Assembly: GCA_002366795.1 (NCBI GenBank)
Contig: DFBX01000017.1
Span: 1-43,214 of the forward strand
DNA: 43,214 bases
Origin: Rhodobacteraceae bacterium UBA3069
GTDB taxonomy: Bacteria > Pseudomonadota > Alphaproteobacteria > Rhodobacterales > Rhodobacteraceae
Reading direction: 5' to 3'
Shown: positions 1 through 8,818 of the stretch, piece after piece
Layout: the number at the start of each line of letters is the position of its first letter
Numbering within the stretch: position 1 is the first letter of the stretch
Translations under genes and position numbers: made by a program
The notes under the pieces: model-generated
Seen by the model: the letters and a program-made list of their open reading frames with translations, nothing else
Databases searched by the model: none
Told to the model about the DNA's origin: nothing

Positions 1-162
1 CCGTCTTGACGTTGATGCCGAGGTCCCGGCTCAACGCCGCGTTCGTAGCTTGCGATCGCTGTATTGTTGCTCTGATAGCGTGCGTGCCCTCTCGGCAGAT
101 TTGCCATGCAAATCGCCTGCCGGGTAACAGTACGTGGCGCAGCCGTGACGTATCTGTCCCAT
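1..162 (-). pseudogene. IS481-like transposase, 5' fragment, frame broken
   Basis: The window edge cuts a transposase gene that starts at the ATG at 160-162. Its first residues read MGQIRHGCAT, then after a break the frame reads HAIRATIQRSQ followed by NAALSRDLGINVKT. Both stretches match the N-terminal helix-turn-helix region of IS481-family transposases as I recall them, where the two halves are directly joined. Here about 44 extra bases containing an imperfect palindrome separate them and shift the frame, so the starting frame meets a TGA at 31-33. The rest of the element lies outside the window. Its right end must lie between 163 and about 219, just after the stop of the last eCIS gene, but I cannot identify the terminal repeat. 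Family is fairly sure; element identity is unknown. Confidence 0.7.
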
Positions 163-219
163 AGTCTTTCCTTCCATTCCAAAGAACAGATCGCACCATC
201 AAACCTTGGGATCAAACAG

Positions 220-1278
220 CTAGTTCCACAGGCGGGTGATGGCATAGCGCAGCTTGCGCGACCCGGCACCCGCATGTTTGATATAGAGCCCGTGGCTGGC
301 GCGCCAGGTCAGCCCGCCGCCCTTGTCCTTGCGCCATTCGACGTGCAGACCTTGCGCGCCGCCGCGCCATGCCATGACCAGCAGCCGCAGCACCCAAAGC
401 GCCAGCAGCGCCAAGGCGGCCATCATCACCCATTGCAGCACCGTGGCGCTGCTGACGGTGATGGACGAGTCTTTCATGCCAAGGGCCGCGAATGCCTTGG
501 CCAGAAGGCCGTTCAGTGCAGTCTCGCCTTCGGTGATCAATTTTTCGGCGTCGGTTTCGGCCTTGCCAAGAATGCTGCGGATCATATCGCCAAGCGGCGA
601 GCGCAGCAGGACCTCCGGCAGAAGGGTCAGGCCCGCGACCCATGCCAGCGTGCGCCACTGGCGTGTCCAACCCTTGCGCGGATCGGGGCTTTGCGTGACA
701 TGCAGCGACACGTCATGCTCGCCGGGGGCGACGGTGGCCACGGCATGACAGGTGCCATCCGCAAGGGGGAACAGGCCCGTCAGCTTGCGCAGGAACCGGC
801 GTATTGTGCCTTCGACTTTCGCTGGCGGGGCAGGGGCATAGGCGGTCAGTTCAAAGGCGGCGGCGCGGCCGGGCGGGACGATGACCTTGTGCCATTTTCC
901 GTCGGCCTTCACCGCCTGCATCGCGCTGCTGTCCATCGCCGGTTCGGGTGCCTTGAAGGCGGCTGCATCCAGAACCGCGCCGGTGCGTGCGCCCATCTGC
1001 ACGACCCCGCCAAGCCGCAGATCGTCTGCGCCTTCGGGCAGGGGCCGGTTGCCCGGTGACAGGCCCAGACGGTTCTTGCCATCGGCCTTGATCACCCATG
1101 CGTCCGGCCCTGTGCCAAAGCTGATTTCGGGCCGCGCTTTCCACGCTTCGAACGCTTGTCGGTAGGCATCGAGCTCGGCCTCGGGCAGCATTGTATCGAT
1201 CAGGTCGGCAAAGTCTTCTCCGCTTGGCAACATGCCGTTGCCAAAGGCCTTTTTCAGCTCTTTTCGGGTGGCTTGCAT
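220..1278 (-). CDS. eCIS-operon terminal protein with a C-terminal membrane segment
   Basis: A 352-residue protein whose ATG at 1276-1278 follows an AAAGGAA ribosome site five bases away, so I chose this start over the much longer open frame upstream. Residues 14-30 (NGMLPSGEDFADLIDTM) resemble a short motif found at the start of many phage-tail or eCIS-associated proteins, and the last residues, ending ITRLWN, also look like that group. Residues 281-303 form one clear hydrophobic membrane span, and residues 209-225 are a weaker one. The gene is the last of the eCIS series and lies directly against the transposase fragment. A membrane-anchoring or adhesin-like role is possible, but the function is inferred from context only. 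No catalytic motif is seen. Confidence 0.65.
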   Translation of the reverse strand: MQATRKELKKAFGNGMLPSGEDFADLIDTMLPEAELDAYRQAFEAWKARPEISFGTGPDAWVIKADGKNRLGLSPGNRPLPEGADDLRLGGVVQMGARTGAVLDAAAFKAPEPAMDSSAMQAVKADGKWHKVIVPPGRAAAFELTAYAPAPPAKVEGTIRRFLRKLTGLFPLADGTCHAVATVAPGEHDVSLHVTQSPDPRKGWTRQWRTLAWVAGLTLLPEVLLRSPLGDMIRSILGKAETDAEKLITEGETALNGLLAKAFAALGMKDSSITVSSATVLQWVMMAALALLALWVLRLLVMAWRGGAQGLHVEWRKDKGGGLTWRASHGLYIKHAGAGSRKLRYAITRLWN

Positions 1279-1289
1279 GGGGTTTCCTT

Positions 1290-1493
1290 TCAGGGCGCGG
1301 CGGGCGGGGCCATGGTGACGGGCAGTCGCAGACCTCGCCGGATGTCGCGGGCGGCGGGTATCGTGGCGACATCTGCCGCAAGGCTGGGGATCAGGCTTTG
1401 TCCGACCTGCATCTGGCCAATGCCAAAGGGCTGTGGCGCGCGAGTGACGGGGGTGTCGGCGGCCCATGCCTGCGTCTGCGCCGGGCTTGCGGC
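1290..1493 (-). other. Open in-frame stretch after a TAG, before the membrane protein
   Basis: Directly after the TAG at 1494-1496 the same frame stays open for 67 codons to a TGA at 1290-1292, 11 bases before the next start codon. There is no ATG or GTG at its beginning. Its end (IRRGLRLPVT) echoes the sequence just before the TAG (RAIRNRLPVT). It may be the true C-terminus of the baseplate protein after a nonsense mutation, or a small gene that has lost its start. I assign no function. Confidence 0.4.
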
Positions 1494-4481
1494 CTAAAGG
1501 TCGCGCGCGACGGTCATGGTGCCGCCGTTCCTTTTGCCTGTGGTGGCCGCGGTGACCGGCAGTCGGTTCCGGATCGCGCGCGGTGTCGCGCAATCCGTGC
1601 GCGCCGCCCGCCATATAGAGCTGAACCAGCGACAGGCCGGTCAGCAGGCCGACCCCTTCGATCGCGGACAAATCTGCCTCCAGATCAGCAAACCGCAGCC
1701 GACTGCAGCCAATCGCCATTGGCAGCGTGGGGTCCTGCCGCCATGGGCAAAGCAACGCGGCGAAACGGGCGGTGATCGCGTTCGCCACCACGTCGGCTGG
1801 CACATCGCCGTTCAACACCACGCTGGCACGCATCTGCACCGGCTCATACACCGGATTGCCGACCGCGATGCGATAGCCCCAGGCGGCGGCGCGGTCGCAC
1901 GGATGGACGGCTATGCGTTCGCGCAGGCCCATGGGCAGGCAGGGCAGGGTATCGGTGCCGATGCGGCCATCCGTGGGGGCGGCGACCAGATCCAGCACGC
2001 CGGGGGCGCGCAGGATGCACTTTGCCTCGGCCACCTCGGGGAAGGCGGCAAGGGTCAGCGTCTCGTAATCGCGGGGGGTATGGCGCGGTCCCGATTGGCC
2101 AGACGTTCGCTGAGCCATGTGTAAAAGGCGCGGGTGTCTTGCACCGCCTCTCCTCCATCCGATGGCAGGGGTTGTGAAACGGAACCGAACGTGGGCATCC
2201 GATTCTCAAGGCGTGTGATTGCCTTTGCGGGAATGGCCGGGGCCTGTGCGGTTGCCGTTTCCGGTGCCGTGCCCACCGCGATCTGGCGGCGCACCTGTAC
2301 CGCATCGGGCGCAATCTGCCGGAATTGGCACAGCGCCTGCGTGCCGGGTGGCGCGGTCAGGGCCAGCCATGCCAGCCCGCTGCTGTCTGCGGCCAGATCC
2401 ACGGGCAGTTTGATTGTCACGATACCCGTCGTCGTCAGCGCCCTTGTGCCATCGCGGCCAAGCGCGTCGGGCGGCAGCGCGCGCCAGCCCCGCGCGTCTC
2501 GGCAGGCCCAGTGCAGCCGCGCCTTGGGCGAGGCCGTCACGGGATGTTGCTGTGCCTCGCTGGTTTCGGCCAGCTCGATGAAAAGATCGACCGTTTCGCC
2601 GGGGGCAAGCCCGCTAAAGCCTGAAAACAGCATGTTTTTCCGGGTCATCGGCATCGGAACCAGCACCGGATGCTCTGCCATGGTGAGCGCGCCAAAGGGA
2701 TTTTGCGCAAGGATCGTGACCTCGCCCCGATCCAGCCGCGCTTCGGCGGTGTAGGACAGGCTTAGCCCGGCGATCTGCGGCTTGACTGGCGGGGGCGGCA
2801 GGGGGGCGGGTTTTTCCCCTGTCAGCTTGGCCCAAAGGCTGCGTTGCTGGCGGGCTTTGCGCAGCACCGCGGCGCCAAGGATGTCGGGGTAGACGGCATT
2901 GGCGAAACCGTAGCCCGGCGCGGTGAAGGTCAGCCGCAGGCGGGGCGGCAGGGCATCGGGTTGCGGCGCGATATCAAGCGGGGCGAATTGCCAGCGGGCG
3001 CTGCATTGCAGCGCCTCGCTTTCCACCGTGGTGAACAGCGCGACACCATCGGCCTTTGCGGCTTCCGGCCGGTCAACGGGGATCAGGTCGGACCAATTTT
3101 CCGACTGCCACAGGGCAAAGCGCCCGCGAAAATCGCTGTTTTTAGTGCCCAGATCATAGGGCGCGTAATGGCTGGCCAGATCGGCGGGCGCGGCGGGCAG
3201 CCTGTGCCAGTCCCACTCCAACGTCAGCGCGGTCAGCCGTTTCATCGCCAGATCGGGATGGGTGATGTCCAGCGCTGCGCCGGGGGCGGGGGCCGGGCCG
3301 AATGGGGCAAAGGGCGTTGCGGGCAGGGGCTTGCCCGGTGCGGGGCCGCTGCGCAGGCCGGTCACGCCCGTCGCCGCGACACCGATCTGTGCCGATGCGA
3401 TTTCAAGCTGGCCCAGCGCGGCCAGGCCAAAGACCGGCGCATCGGGGTTCAGCGTCATCGACAGCGCTGGGGGCGGCGTGCGCTGCCCCTTGATCGGTTT
3501 TCCCCCCAACAGCGGGGAAATCGGGCGGCAGGGTCAGGACAAAGCGCAGGCTATCAGATTGCCCGCCCGCGCTGTTCGGCAAAATGGCCCTGATGGCATT
3601 GGCGGGCAGCGGGGCAGGCCCTTTGGCAGCGCTGAGCAAGAAGGTGAAGGAACCAGCCACATATCCAGCCAGCGCGTCGCGCATCACATGGCGCGCCTGC
3701 TGCTGTTCGGCCTGCTTTGCAAAATGCCGCAATGCACGGACCAGGCAGTATGCACCATCTTTGGCAAAGCCGAGGGTGAGGGTGATCTGGCGCATCCCGC
3801 TGCGCGCCATGGTCAGCGCCGCGCATTCAAACACCAGACCGCTGCGCCCGCTTCAAGTGCCGCCGCGCGCGTCGTGGCATCTGGGTCCTCCGGCCCGAAT
3901 GCAGGCCATGGGGTATTGGGTAAAGCGGCGTTTTCAAAGGCAAGAACCCCTGCGATCTGCCCCGCCCGATCCAGCGGCAGGCGCAGGGCGCGGGTGCAGA
4001 CAAGTTTTGCGCCGGTCAGCGTTGTGCTGCGGGTTGAAAGGTAGCGCGGCGATTGCCCATCCGGCCCCTGCGGGCCCAGAAAAGCGGTGCCTTTCGGCAA
4101 GGTCAGCGGGGGCTGGCGGGGCGCAAGACCCAGCAACAGCCAAGTGCTGTCGGGCTGTGCACCGCGCGGCGCCATGCCCAGCACTTGCCGGTAGAAAAAG
4201 GCCAGGTGCTCGCCCGTCAAATCGTTCAGCCGCGCGCGGGTGATTTGCAACACCTGTGCAAAAGCCAGAAACAGCCCGGTCTGCGGCGGGTGCCGGTCGT
4301 CATTTGCCAGCGAGGTTTCAAGCGCGGCGCGCGCCAAATCGGAAATGCGCCCAATCGCGGCGCGCAACTCGGCCCGTGCCTGCGCCGTGGGGGGCAGATT
4401 GAAACCGGACTGGTCGGCCATGCGCCCGACGCCGCGCATGTCCTGCGGCGGGGCCGGTTGCGCCGATGCAGCGCCGTTCAA
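1494..4481 (-). pseudogene. Large eCIS baseplate protein (Afp12-like), four frameshifts
   Basis: The coding sense runs through four pieces that join end to end once single-base shifts are allowed. Residues of the first piece (FAQVLQITRARLNDLTGEHL, then FFYRQVLGM) match the N-terminal region of large Afp11/12-type baseplate proteins. The last piece (SERLANRDRAI, then PRDYETLTLAAFPEVAEAKC) matches their conserved C-terminal segment. Breaks lie near 3835-3850, in a C6 run at 3502-3507 (one base too many), in a G6 run at 2073-2078 (one too few), and in a GC repeat near 1575-1582. Repaired, the length is about 995 residues, close to that of Afp12. The start is probably the TTG at 4481, overlapping the upstream stop; an ATG at 4421 is an alternative. 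The gene would build the baseplate wedge. As it stands it cannot make a full protein. Confidence 0.7.
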
Positions 4482-4918
4482 GCGTTCACCGTATCGACCG
4501 CCGCTTCGATCACCGCGATCAGCCCTTGGGTCACCAGCCCGTCCGGCAGCAGAACGCGCAGGCGCGTCGCCTCGCTGTACCAGTCATACAGCACGGTTTC
4601 TGGCTTGTCCGTTTCCTGTGGACGATAGGCCGAGATGCGGGCCAGAAGAAAACTGGGATCGTCGCGCAGGAAATCCGGCCAGCCGGGGTCTTTGCCAGCG
4701 CTGTTGGGCGTGCCGTCGCTGTCGTAATAGGTCAGCAGTTCGGCCACCAGAAGCGCCTGCCGCAAGGTGTCTGCCGCGCTGCGCTCGTCCAGACCTAAAT
4801 AACCCGCGTCCAGCGCCGGGTTCCAGCGCGCGGCCTGCCACAGGTGGGTCAGCCGCCCGTAGACCAGCGGCGACAGTGCGGGCCCGGGCAGACCGGTGGA
4901 TTTGCTATCCCGGGGCAT
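4478..4918 (-). CDS. Small eCIS baseplate-region protein
   Basis: A 146-residue protein starting at the ATG at 4916-4918, with AAGAGG six bases upstream. It begins 12 bases after the gp25-like gene and its TGA overlaps the probable TTG start of the large baseplate gene by four bases. The sequence (AELLTYYDSDGTP; DWY near the C-terminus) is not a family I can name with certainty. It has the feel of an Afp11-type N-terminal piece, and the overlap could hide a fusion with the following gene that has been split by a frame change. Cytoplasmic assembly factor or baseplate component is inferred from position. No signal peptide or membrane span is seen. Confidence 0.55.
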   Translation of the reverse strand: MPRDSKSTGLPGPALSPLVYGRLTHLWQAARWNPALDAGYLGLDERSAADTLRQALLVAELLTYYDSDGTPNSAGKDPGWPDFLRDDPSFLLARISAYRPQETDKPETVLYDWYSEATRLRVLLPDGLVTQGLIAVIEAAVDTVNA

Positions 4919-4930
4919 GGGTTGCCTCTT

Positions 4931-5344
4931 TTAAATAAATGGGAAAACGCGGTTGCCGCGCGAATTCGTGGTGGGGATGTCATAATCCAGCGCGATGTCC
5001 AGACGCCCGTCGGCAATGCCATCCAGCCCGAATTCGATCGCGGTCAGCTTTATGCGCGGTTCGAAAAACAGCACCGCCTTGGCGATGCGCGCACGCAGGG
5101 CGGTCAGGGTCACCGGGTCGGTGCCGTCGAACACGTCCAGCTGGATGCCCAGCCCATAGGTCGGGCGCATCACCCGCTCTCCCATCGGGGTCAGCATCAG
5201 GATTTCGAGACTTTGCCAGATGTCTTCCTCGCCCGCGACCATGGCCACCGTGCCCACATGCCCCGTGCCCGGCGCTGTCGCCAGGTCGAAGCGGGGCGGG
5301 AAACGCCAGCCGCGGCCAAGAAATGCTGGGGCGTCGCGGGTCAT
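4931..5344 (-). CDS. gp25-like baseplate protein (Afp9-like)
   Basis: A 137-residue protein of the T4 gp25 / lysozyme-like baseplate family, which initiates sheath assembly at the baseplate of contractile tails, type VI systems and eCIS. The typical signature is present: an E-x-x-I-W-Q-S-L-E-I-L segment at about residues 40-50, then TPMGERVMRPTYGLGIQLDVF and, near the C-terminus, the I-x-L-D-Y-D-I-P strand. Length is normal for the family. The ATG at 5342-5344 lies two bases after the PAAR gene's TGA, so the two are probably translated together. No lesion is seen. Confidence 0.88.
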   Translation of the reverse strand: MTRDAPAFLGRGWRFPPRFDLATAPGTGHVGTVAMVAGEEDIWQSLEILMLTPMGERVMRPTYGLGIQLDVFDGTDPVTLTALRARIAKAVLFFEPRIKLTAIEFGLDGIADGRLDIALDYDIPTTNSRGNRVFPFI

Positions 5345-5346
5345 GG

Positions 5347-5649
5347 TCAGCCCCCGATCTCGACCGTGGGAAAACTGGTCAGGATGGTGCCGCTGTGGAT
5401 CGTTTCGTCGCCCATGCGCGCGGCGGGGCGTCCGCCGATCAGCACCGTGGCCGACCCCGTTGCTACCGTGTCGGGCGGGCCGACGCAGACCAACTGGTTC
5501 CCCATGACCGAGGCGGGCAACCCCCCAATCAGCACATTGGGCACCCCCGGCCCGATAATCGGCCCGCCCACATGCGGGATGGGCGCGGGCACGGCGGGGG
5601 GTTGCATGGGGCATTCGTGCATATCGGTCAGGCGTGCGGCGGGGGGCAT
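5347..5649 (-). CDS. PAAR-domain spike tip protein (Afp10-like)
   Basis: A 100-residue PAAR-family protein expected to form the sharpened cone that caps the VgrG-like spike. The sequence is rich in the Gly-Pro turns of this fold (HVGGPIIGPGVPNVLIGGLP) and carries the repeated ATVLIGGRPAARMGD-type strand. His residues near the N-terminus (MHECP), at residue 26 and at about residue 84 could bind the tip metal. It lies between the spike gene and the gp25-like gene, which swaps the Afp9 and Afp10 order of the classical clusters. It has no C-terminal toxin extension. Confidence 0.88.
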   Translation of the reverse strand: MPPAARLTDMHECPMQPPAVPAPIPHVGGPIIGPGVPNVLIGGLPASVMGNQLVCVGPPDTVATGSATVLIGGRPAARMGDETIHSGTILTSFPTVEIGG

Positions 5650-5665
5650 GGCGGGCTTTTCCTCT

Positions 5666-7450
5666 CTAGTTGATCATGATCATGGTGGCGGTCAGGGACA
5701 GTTCCCCCCCGCTGGTGACAGAGGCCGAGGCACCGCCCTCGGCGCTCAGATCTGCCTCGGCGGTCAGGCTGATCGAGGCACCGCTTGCCGTTACCTCGGC
5801 CGGACTTTCCGCGCTGATCCCCATATCGCCGCTGATCGAAACTTTCCCCGTTGCGCTCAGGCTCAGGTCCTTGGGGGTCGAAATGGAAATGCCGCTTTCG
5901 CCCGTGGTGATGCTGTTGCCGTTGCTGTCCTTCATCTCGATCTGTTTGGCCTCGTCGCTGAGCGTGATGGAATGGCCGCCGGGGGTGGTGACGGTGATCA
6001 CCTTGTTTTCGTCGTCAGACCCCATGGTCAGTTCGGACCGCGTAACGATGGATTTGGCGTTGTTGCCCTCTGCCGGGGTAAAGGGCATGGGGCGCGCGGC
6101 GCTGTGCAGCGACCCCAGAACGATGGGCGCATTGGGATCGTCGCCCAGATAGCCGATCACCACCTCGTCCCCGACCTCGGGCAGGAACGTGATGCCCATG
6201 GCATTGCCCGCATAGGGGCTGACAAGACGGACCCAGATGCCGTCATCGGACCCTTGCAGGGGGATCGAAACCTTGATGCGCCCGCCCCCCGCCGGATCGT
6301 CATAGACTTGCAACACCTTAGCGATTTGCAAGCCGCCCGTGCCCGGCTGGCGGGCGGCGGCGGGGGGCTGGCTGGCGTCGCGGTGGGTGTCGCCAAACCA
6401 TTTTCGGTCCAGCCCGAAATGCGCCTCTGTCACCCAGCGTCCGCCGCCGGCCTGATGGCGGATGCCGGTGACATAGGCGGTGCCGTTGAACCGCGCGCCA
6501 AGACCGTTCAGTTCCAGCATCCGGCCGGGTTGAACCGCTGCATTGCCCGGAAAGGACACCATCCCCTTGATCCGCGCCATGCGCGATTTCAGCAGCTGCG
6601 CATCGGCCCAACCGCTTAGCGCCTCTTGCTCCAGCGGTTCAGGGGTGCGCAGGGCAAAGCCCGACACATTCAGCACCTCGGCCAGTTTCGCGCCGCTAAG
6701 GTTGCCCTGTGCGTTGACCGAGGGTGCAGAGCCGGTGCCATCCAGCAGCTTTTGCTCTTTCGGGTTCCAGCTTTCGGCCTTGGCCGATGCGATCTGGCTG
6801 GCCGCGTCCATCTCGATGTCCATTTCGATCAGGCTTTCGCCGAAACTCACCGACAGCGCGGGGCTGCCGAAATCGGGCGCGGCGATGGTGACCTTGCCGC
6901 CCGTCACATCGTCCACGCGGCCGTTCGCCTCGGCCAGGGACAGGATGAAATCCCAGTCGCTGCAATCGGTCTGGACCAGATGTTCCTGCGTGCCCGATAT
7001 GCCGGACACATCGGCGGAAAGCCCGGCATCACCAATCAGTTTGCTGATCGCCGCACTGGGGCTGGTTTCAGTGAAAATCCGGCTGCGGCGGGCCACGGTC
7101 AGGCCCGCGGCCTTGTCGCCGCAGCCCACGACCAAGGCGGTTTCGCCGGTCGGGCCGACCACAAGGTTCTGGCGCAGGATGATGCCTTTGAACACCTCGG
7201 TGTTCTTCGCCTCGTACCCCAATTTGATGGTGATCGCCTTGCCCGGCACAAAGGTTGATCCGGCGGAAATGGTGAAATCTTCCTCGGCCGGGTCGCCATC
7301 GGCCAGGGTAATTTCCGCCATTGGCAGGCGGCCAAGTGCGCGGGTGACGGTGACATCGGACACGATATAGCTGTCCGGAATGGTGGTCCCATCCGTCTGG
7401 ATTTCCATGGTGACGACGCTGCCCTCGCCTTCGCGGACCGAGGTCGCCAT
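5666..7450 (-). CDS. VgrG-like central spike protein (Afp8-like)
   Basis: A 594-residue spike protein of the VgrG/gp27-gp5 type. The N-terminal half (to about residue 350) is the hub region. Residues from about 370 form an OB-fold-like segment with YDDPAGGGRIKVSIP, VRLVSPYAGNAMGITFLPEV and the hallmark GDEVVIGYLGDDPNAPIVLG. The last 120 residues are a Ser/Thr/Gly-rich beta-strand needle ending MIMIN, with no attached effector domain. The ATG at 7448-7450 overlaps the TGA of the LysM gene by one base (TGATG). It would sit at the tip of the tube and carry the PAAR cone encoded next. The gene is intact and of usual length. Confidence 0.9.
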   Translation of the reverse strand: MATSVREGEGSVVTMEIQTDGTTIPDSYIVSDVTVTRALGRLPMAEITLADGDPAEEDFTISAGSTFVPGKAITIKLGYEAKNTEVFKGIILRQNLVVGPTGETALVVGCGDKAAGLTVARRSRIFTETSPSAAISKLIGDAGLSADVSGISGTQEHLVQTDCSDWDFILSLAEANGRVDDVTGGKVTIAAPDFGSPALSVSFGESLIEMDIEMDAASQIASAKAESWNPKEQKLLDGTGSAPSVNAQGNLSGAKLAEVLNVSGFALRTPEPLEQEALSGWADAQLLKSRMARIKGMVSFPGNAAVQPGRMLELNGLGARFNGTAYVTGIRHQAGGGRWVTEAHFGLDRKWFGDTHRDASQPPAAARQPGTGGLQIAKVLQVYDDPAGGGRIKVSIPLQGSDDGIWVRLVSPYAGNAMGITFLPEVGDEVVIGYLGDDPNAPIVLGSLHSAARPMPFTPAEGNNAKSIVTRSELTMGSDDENKVITVTTPGGHSITLSDEAKQIEMKDSNGNSITTGESGISISTPKDLSLSATGKVSISGDMGISAESPAEVTASGASISLTAEADLSAEGGASASVTSGGELSLTATMIMIN

Positions 7451-8100
7451 CACACGTCCACCGGCGGAAAGCCAAGCCCGTCACCATAGGGCAGGTGCAT
7501 CAGGTCGTTCAGGTCGTTGACCCGCGCCACGCGCGGATAAAGCGCCGGACCGTCATAGATATTGTAGCACATCAGCGGCAGGGTCTCTCCCTCGCGGGCG
7601 ACGCGCAGATGGGTCAGGTCCGCGCTTTCCTTTCCGGCGCTGCGGGCCAGGTCGGCCGGGGTCTGGTGCTGGCGGAAATGTAGCCCCAAACGCGCGCGCA
7701 GGGGCACCCCCGTGGGGCTGAACAGCAGGTAGGACACATCCATCCGCGCGAGCATGCAGTCAAAGGACAGCTTGCCCCAGACCACGCGCAGGTAATTGGG
7801 GCTGTGGATCGCGCCTTTGAACCCGTAGGCCAGCTTGCGGATATTGCCCATCTCGTCCTCGACCGAGGTGACGCCGGCCACCACGCCGGTGGCGTCGATG
7901 GTGATGTCACAGCTCAGCTCCTCGGGGGCGCGGGCCTTGAACTGGGCAATGGCCCCCGCCGCGTCGATGCCGTGGTCGGTGGAAAATTCGGTGCTGTGCT
8001 TGTGCTCGTATGTCTCGGGGTTGATCTGCACCTGGTACTGGCCGATCTGGCTGCGCAATTCATCATCGGAAAAGGCAAGGATTATCAGTTTGCTCAGCAT
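7450..8100 (-). CDS. Afp7-like tube-hub adaptor with C-terminal LysM
   Basis: A 216-residue protein of the gp53/LysM-type tail family found between the tube and spike genes of eCIS. The N-terminus reads LSKLIILAFSDDELRSQIGQ followed by YQVQINPETYEHKH, a typical start for this group. The C-terminal 45 residues (GETLPLMCYNIYDGPALYPR, then VARVNDLND) have the LysM pattern. It is thought to join the tube to the spike hub and to touch peptidoglycan-like surfaces. I start it at the ATG at 8098-8100, four bases after the stop of the tiny Afp6-like gene, rather than 11 codons upstream. It is intact. Confidence 0.85.
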   Translation of the reverse strand: MLSKLIILAFSDDELRSQIGQYQVQINPETYEHKHSTEFSTDHGIDAAGAIAQFKARAPEELSCDITIDATGVVAGVTSVEDEMGNIRKLAYGFKGAIHSPNYLRVVWGKLSFDCMLARMDVSYLLFSPTGVPLRARLGLHFRQHQTPADLARSAGKESADLTHLRVAREGETLPLMCYNIYDGPALYPRVARVNDLNDLMHLPYGDGLGFPPVDV

Positions 8101-8104
8101 CGGT

Positions 8105-8269
8105 TCACCTGTCCGTGCGGTGGTTGAGGGCAAGGCGCAGCTGGCGTTCGATCATGGCGCGCATCTCGCTGCGCAGGGCCTCCAGGTCGGCCTCGCGCGC
8201 GTCTGTGTCGGCGGGGTGCGGGGCCGTGACCTCGGCGCGCAAAACCAGTTCTCGGATCTCAACCGGCAT
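8105..8269 (-). CDS. Tiny Afp6-like (DUF5908-type) protein
   Basis: A 54-residue reading frame starting MPVEIRELVLRAEV at the ATG at 8267-8269. The M-P-[VI]-E-I-R-E-L-V start is characteristic of the small protein encoded between tube and LysM genes in eCIS loci. The C-terminal half is a charged helix (LEALRSEMRAMIERQLRLAL). It is preceded by the tube gene by 33 bases and followed by the LysM gene after four bases. Its role in assembly is not known to me beyond this constant position. Confidence 0.8.
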   Translation of the reverse strand: MPVEIRELVLRAEVTAPHPADTDAREADLEALRSEMRAMIERQLRLALNHRTDR

Positions 8270-8302
8270 GGTCCGGTCCCCCTTTCATCTGCGGCCTGTC
8301 AA

Positions 8303-8791
8303 TCAGGCCTTGAACATCCCTGTCGCGGGCTTGGTGCGATACAGCTTGCGCGTCATGGCCGCATAGGAAAATTCCAGCGTTTCCATGGCGACCTCGTTGC
8401 CATCCGATTTCAAATCGGTGCTGGTGATCTTGGTCGGCCATGCGTTCGCCAGCTTCCACACCATGGTCGGCTTGCCGGTCTCGTCCAGCAGCTTGATGGA
8501 GATGCTTTCGCGCTTGATCGTGTTCATCTGGATATTGGCATACCAGTCGAAGAACTTGTTATCCTTGACGAAAACGCCTTTTTTCAGGGTCACGTTGCCG
8601 AATTTGGCGATGCCCGGCATCTTGATCGTGCTGAACACCTTGGAATTGCCGGCGCGGTATTCGATCACCTGCGTTTCGGTGTCCAGTCCGGTGACTTCCT
8701 GAAAGGGCAGATCGGTGCCCATATCGCCAATGTCGACGCTGAAATAGAACTTGGGAAGCGGCCAGACATTGCCTTCCTTTTCACCTGCCAT
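8303..8791 (-). CDS. eCIS inner tube protein (gp19/Hcp-like)
   Basis: A 162-residue protein of the T4-like tail tube family (phage_T4_gp19 type, Afp1/Afp5-like), which stacks in hexameric rings to make the injected tube. Recognisable segments are PLPKFYFSVDIGD, PFQEVTGLDTETQVIEYRAG, KFGNVTLKKGVFV and, at the end, the strand METLEFSYAAMTR. Length is normal. An AAAGGAG ribosome site lies nine bases before the ATG at 8789-8791. It is the only tube gene in the window, whereas classical clusters have at least two, so any second copy would have to lie elsewhere. It is intact. Confidence 0.9.
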   Translation of the reverse strand: MAGEKEGNVWPLPKFYFSVDIGDMGTDLPFQEVTGLDTETQVIEYRAGNSKVFSTIKMPGIAKFGNVTLKKGVFVKDNKFFDWYANIQMNTIKRESISIKLLDETGKPTMVWKLANAWPTKITSTDLKSDGNEVAMETLEFSYAAMTRKLYRTKPATGMFKA

Positions 8792-8818
8792 GGATCAAAA
8801 CTCCTTTGCTGGCCTGTT

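Noticed and set aside
1278..2118. One 632-residue fusion protein covering baseplate C-terminus and membrane protein
   Set aside because: The middle part (about 1300-1570 in that frame) is Arg/His-rich nonsense, while another frame there looks coding, and the membrane protein has its own ribosome site and ATG.
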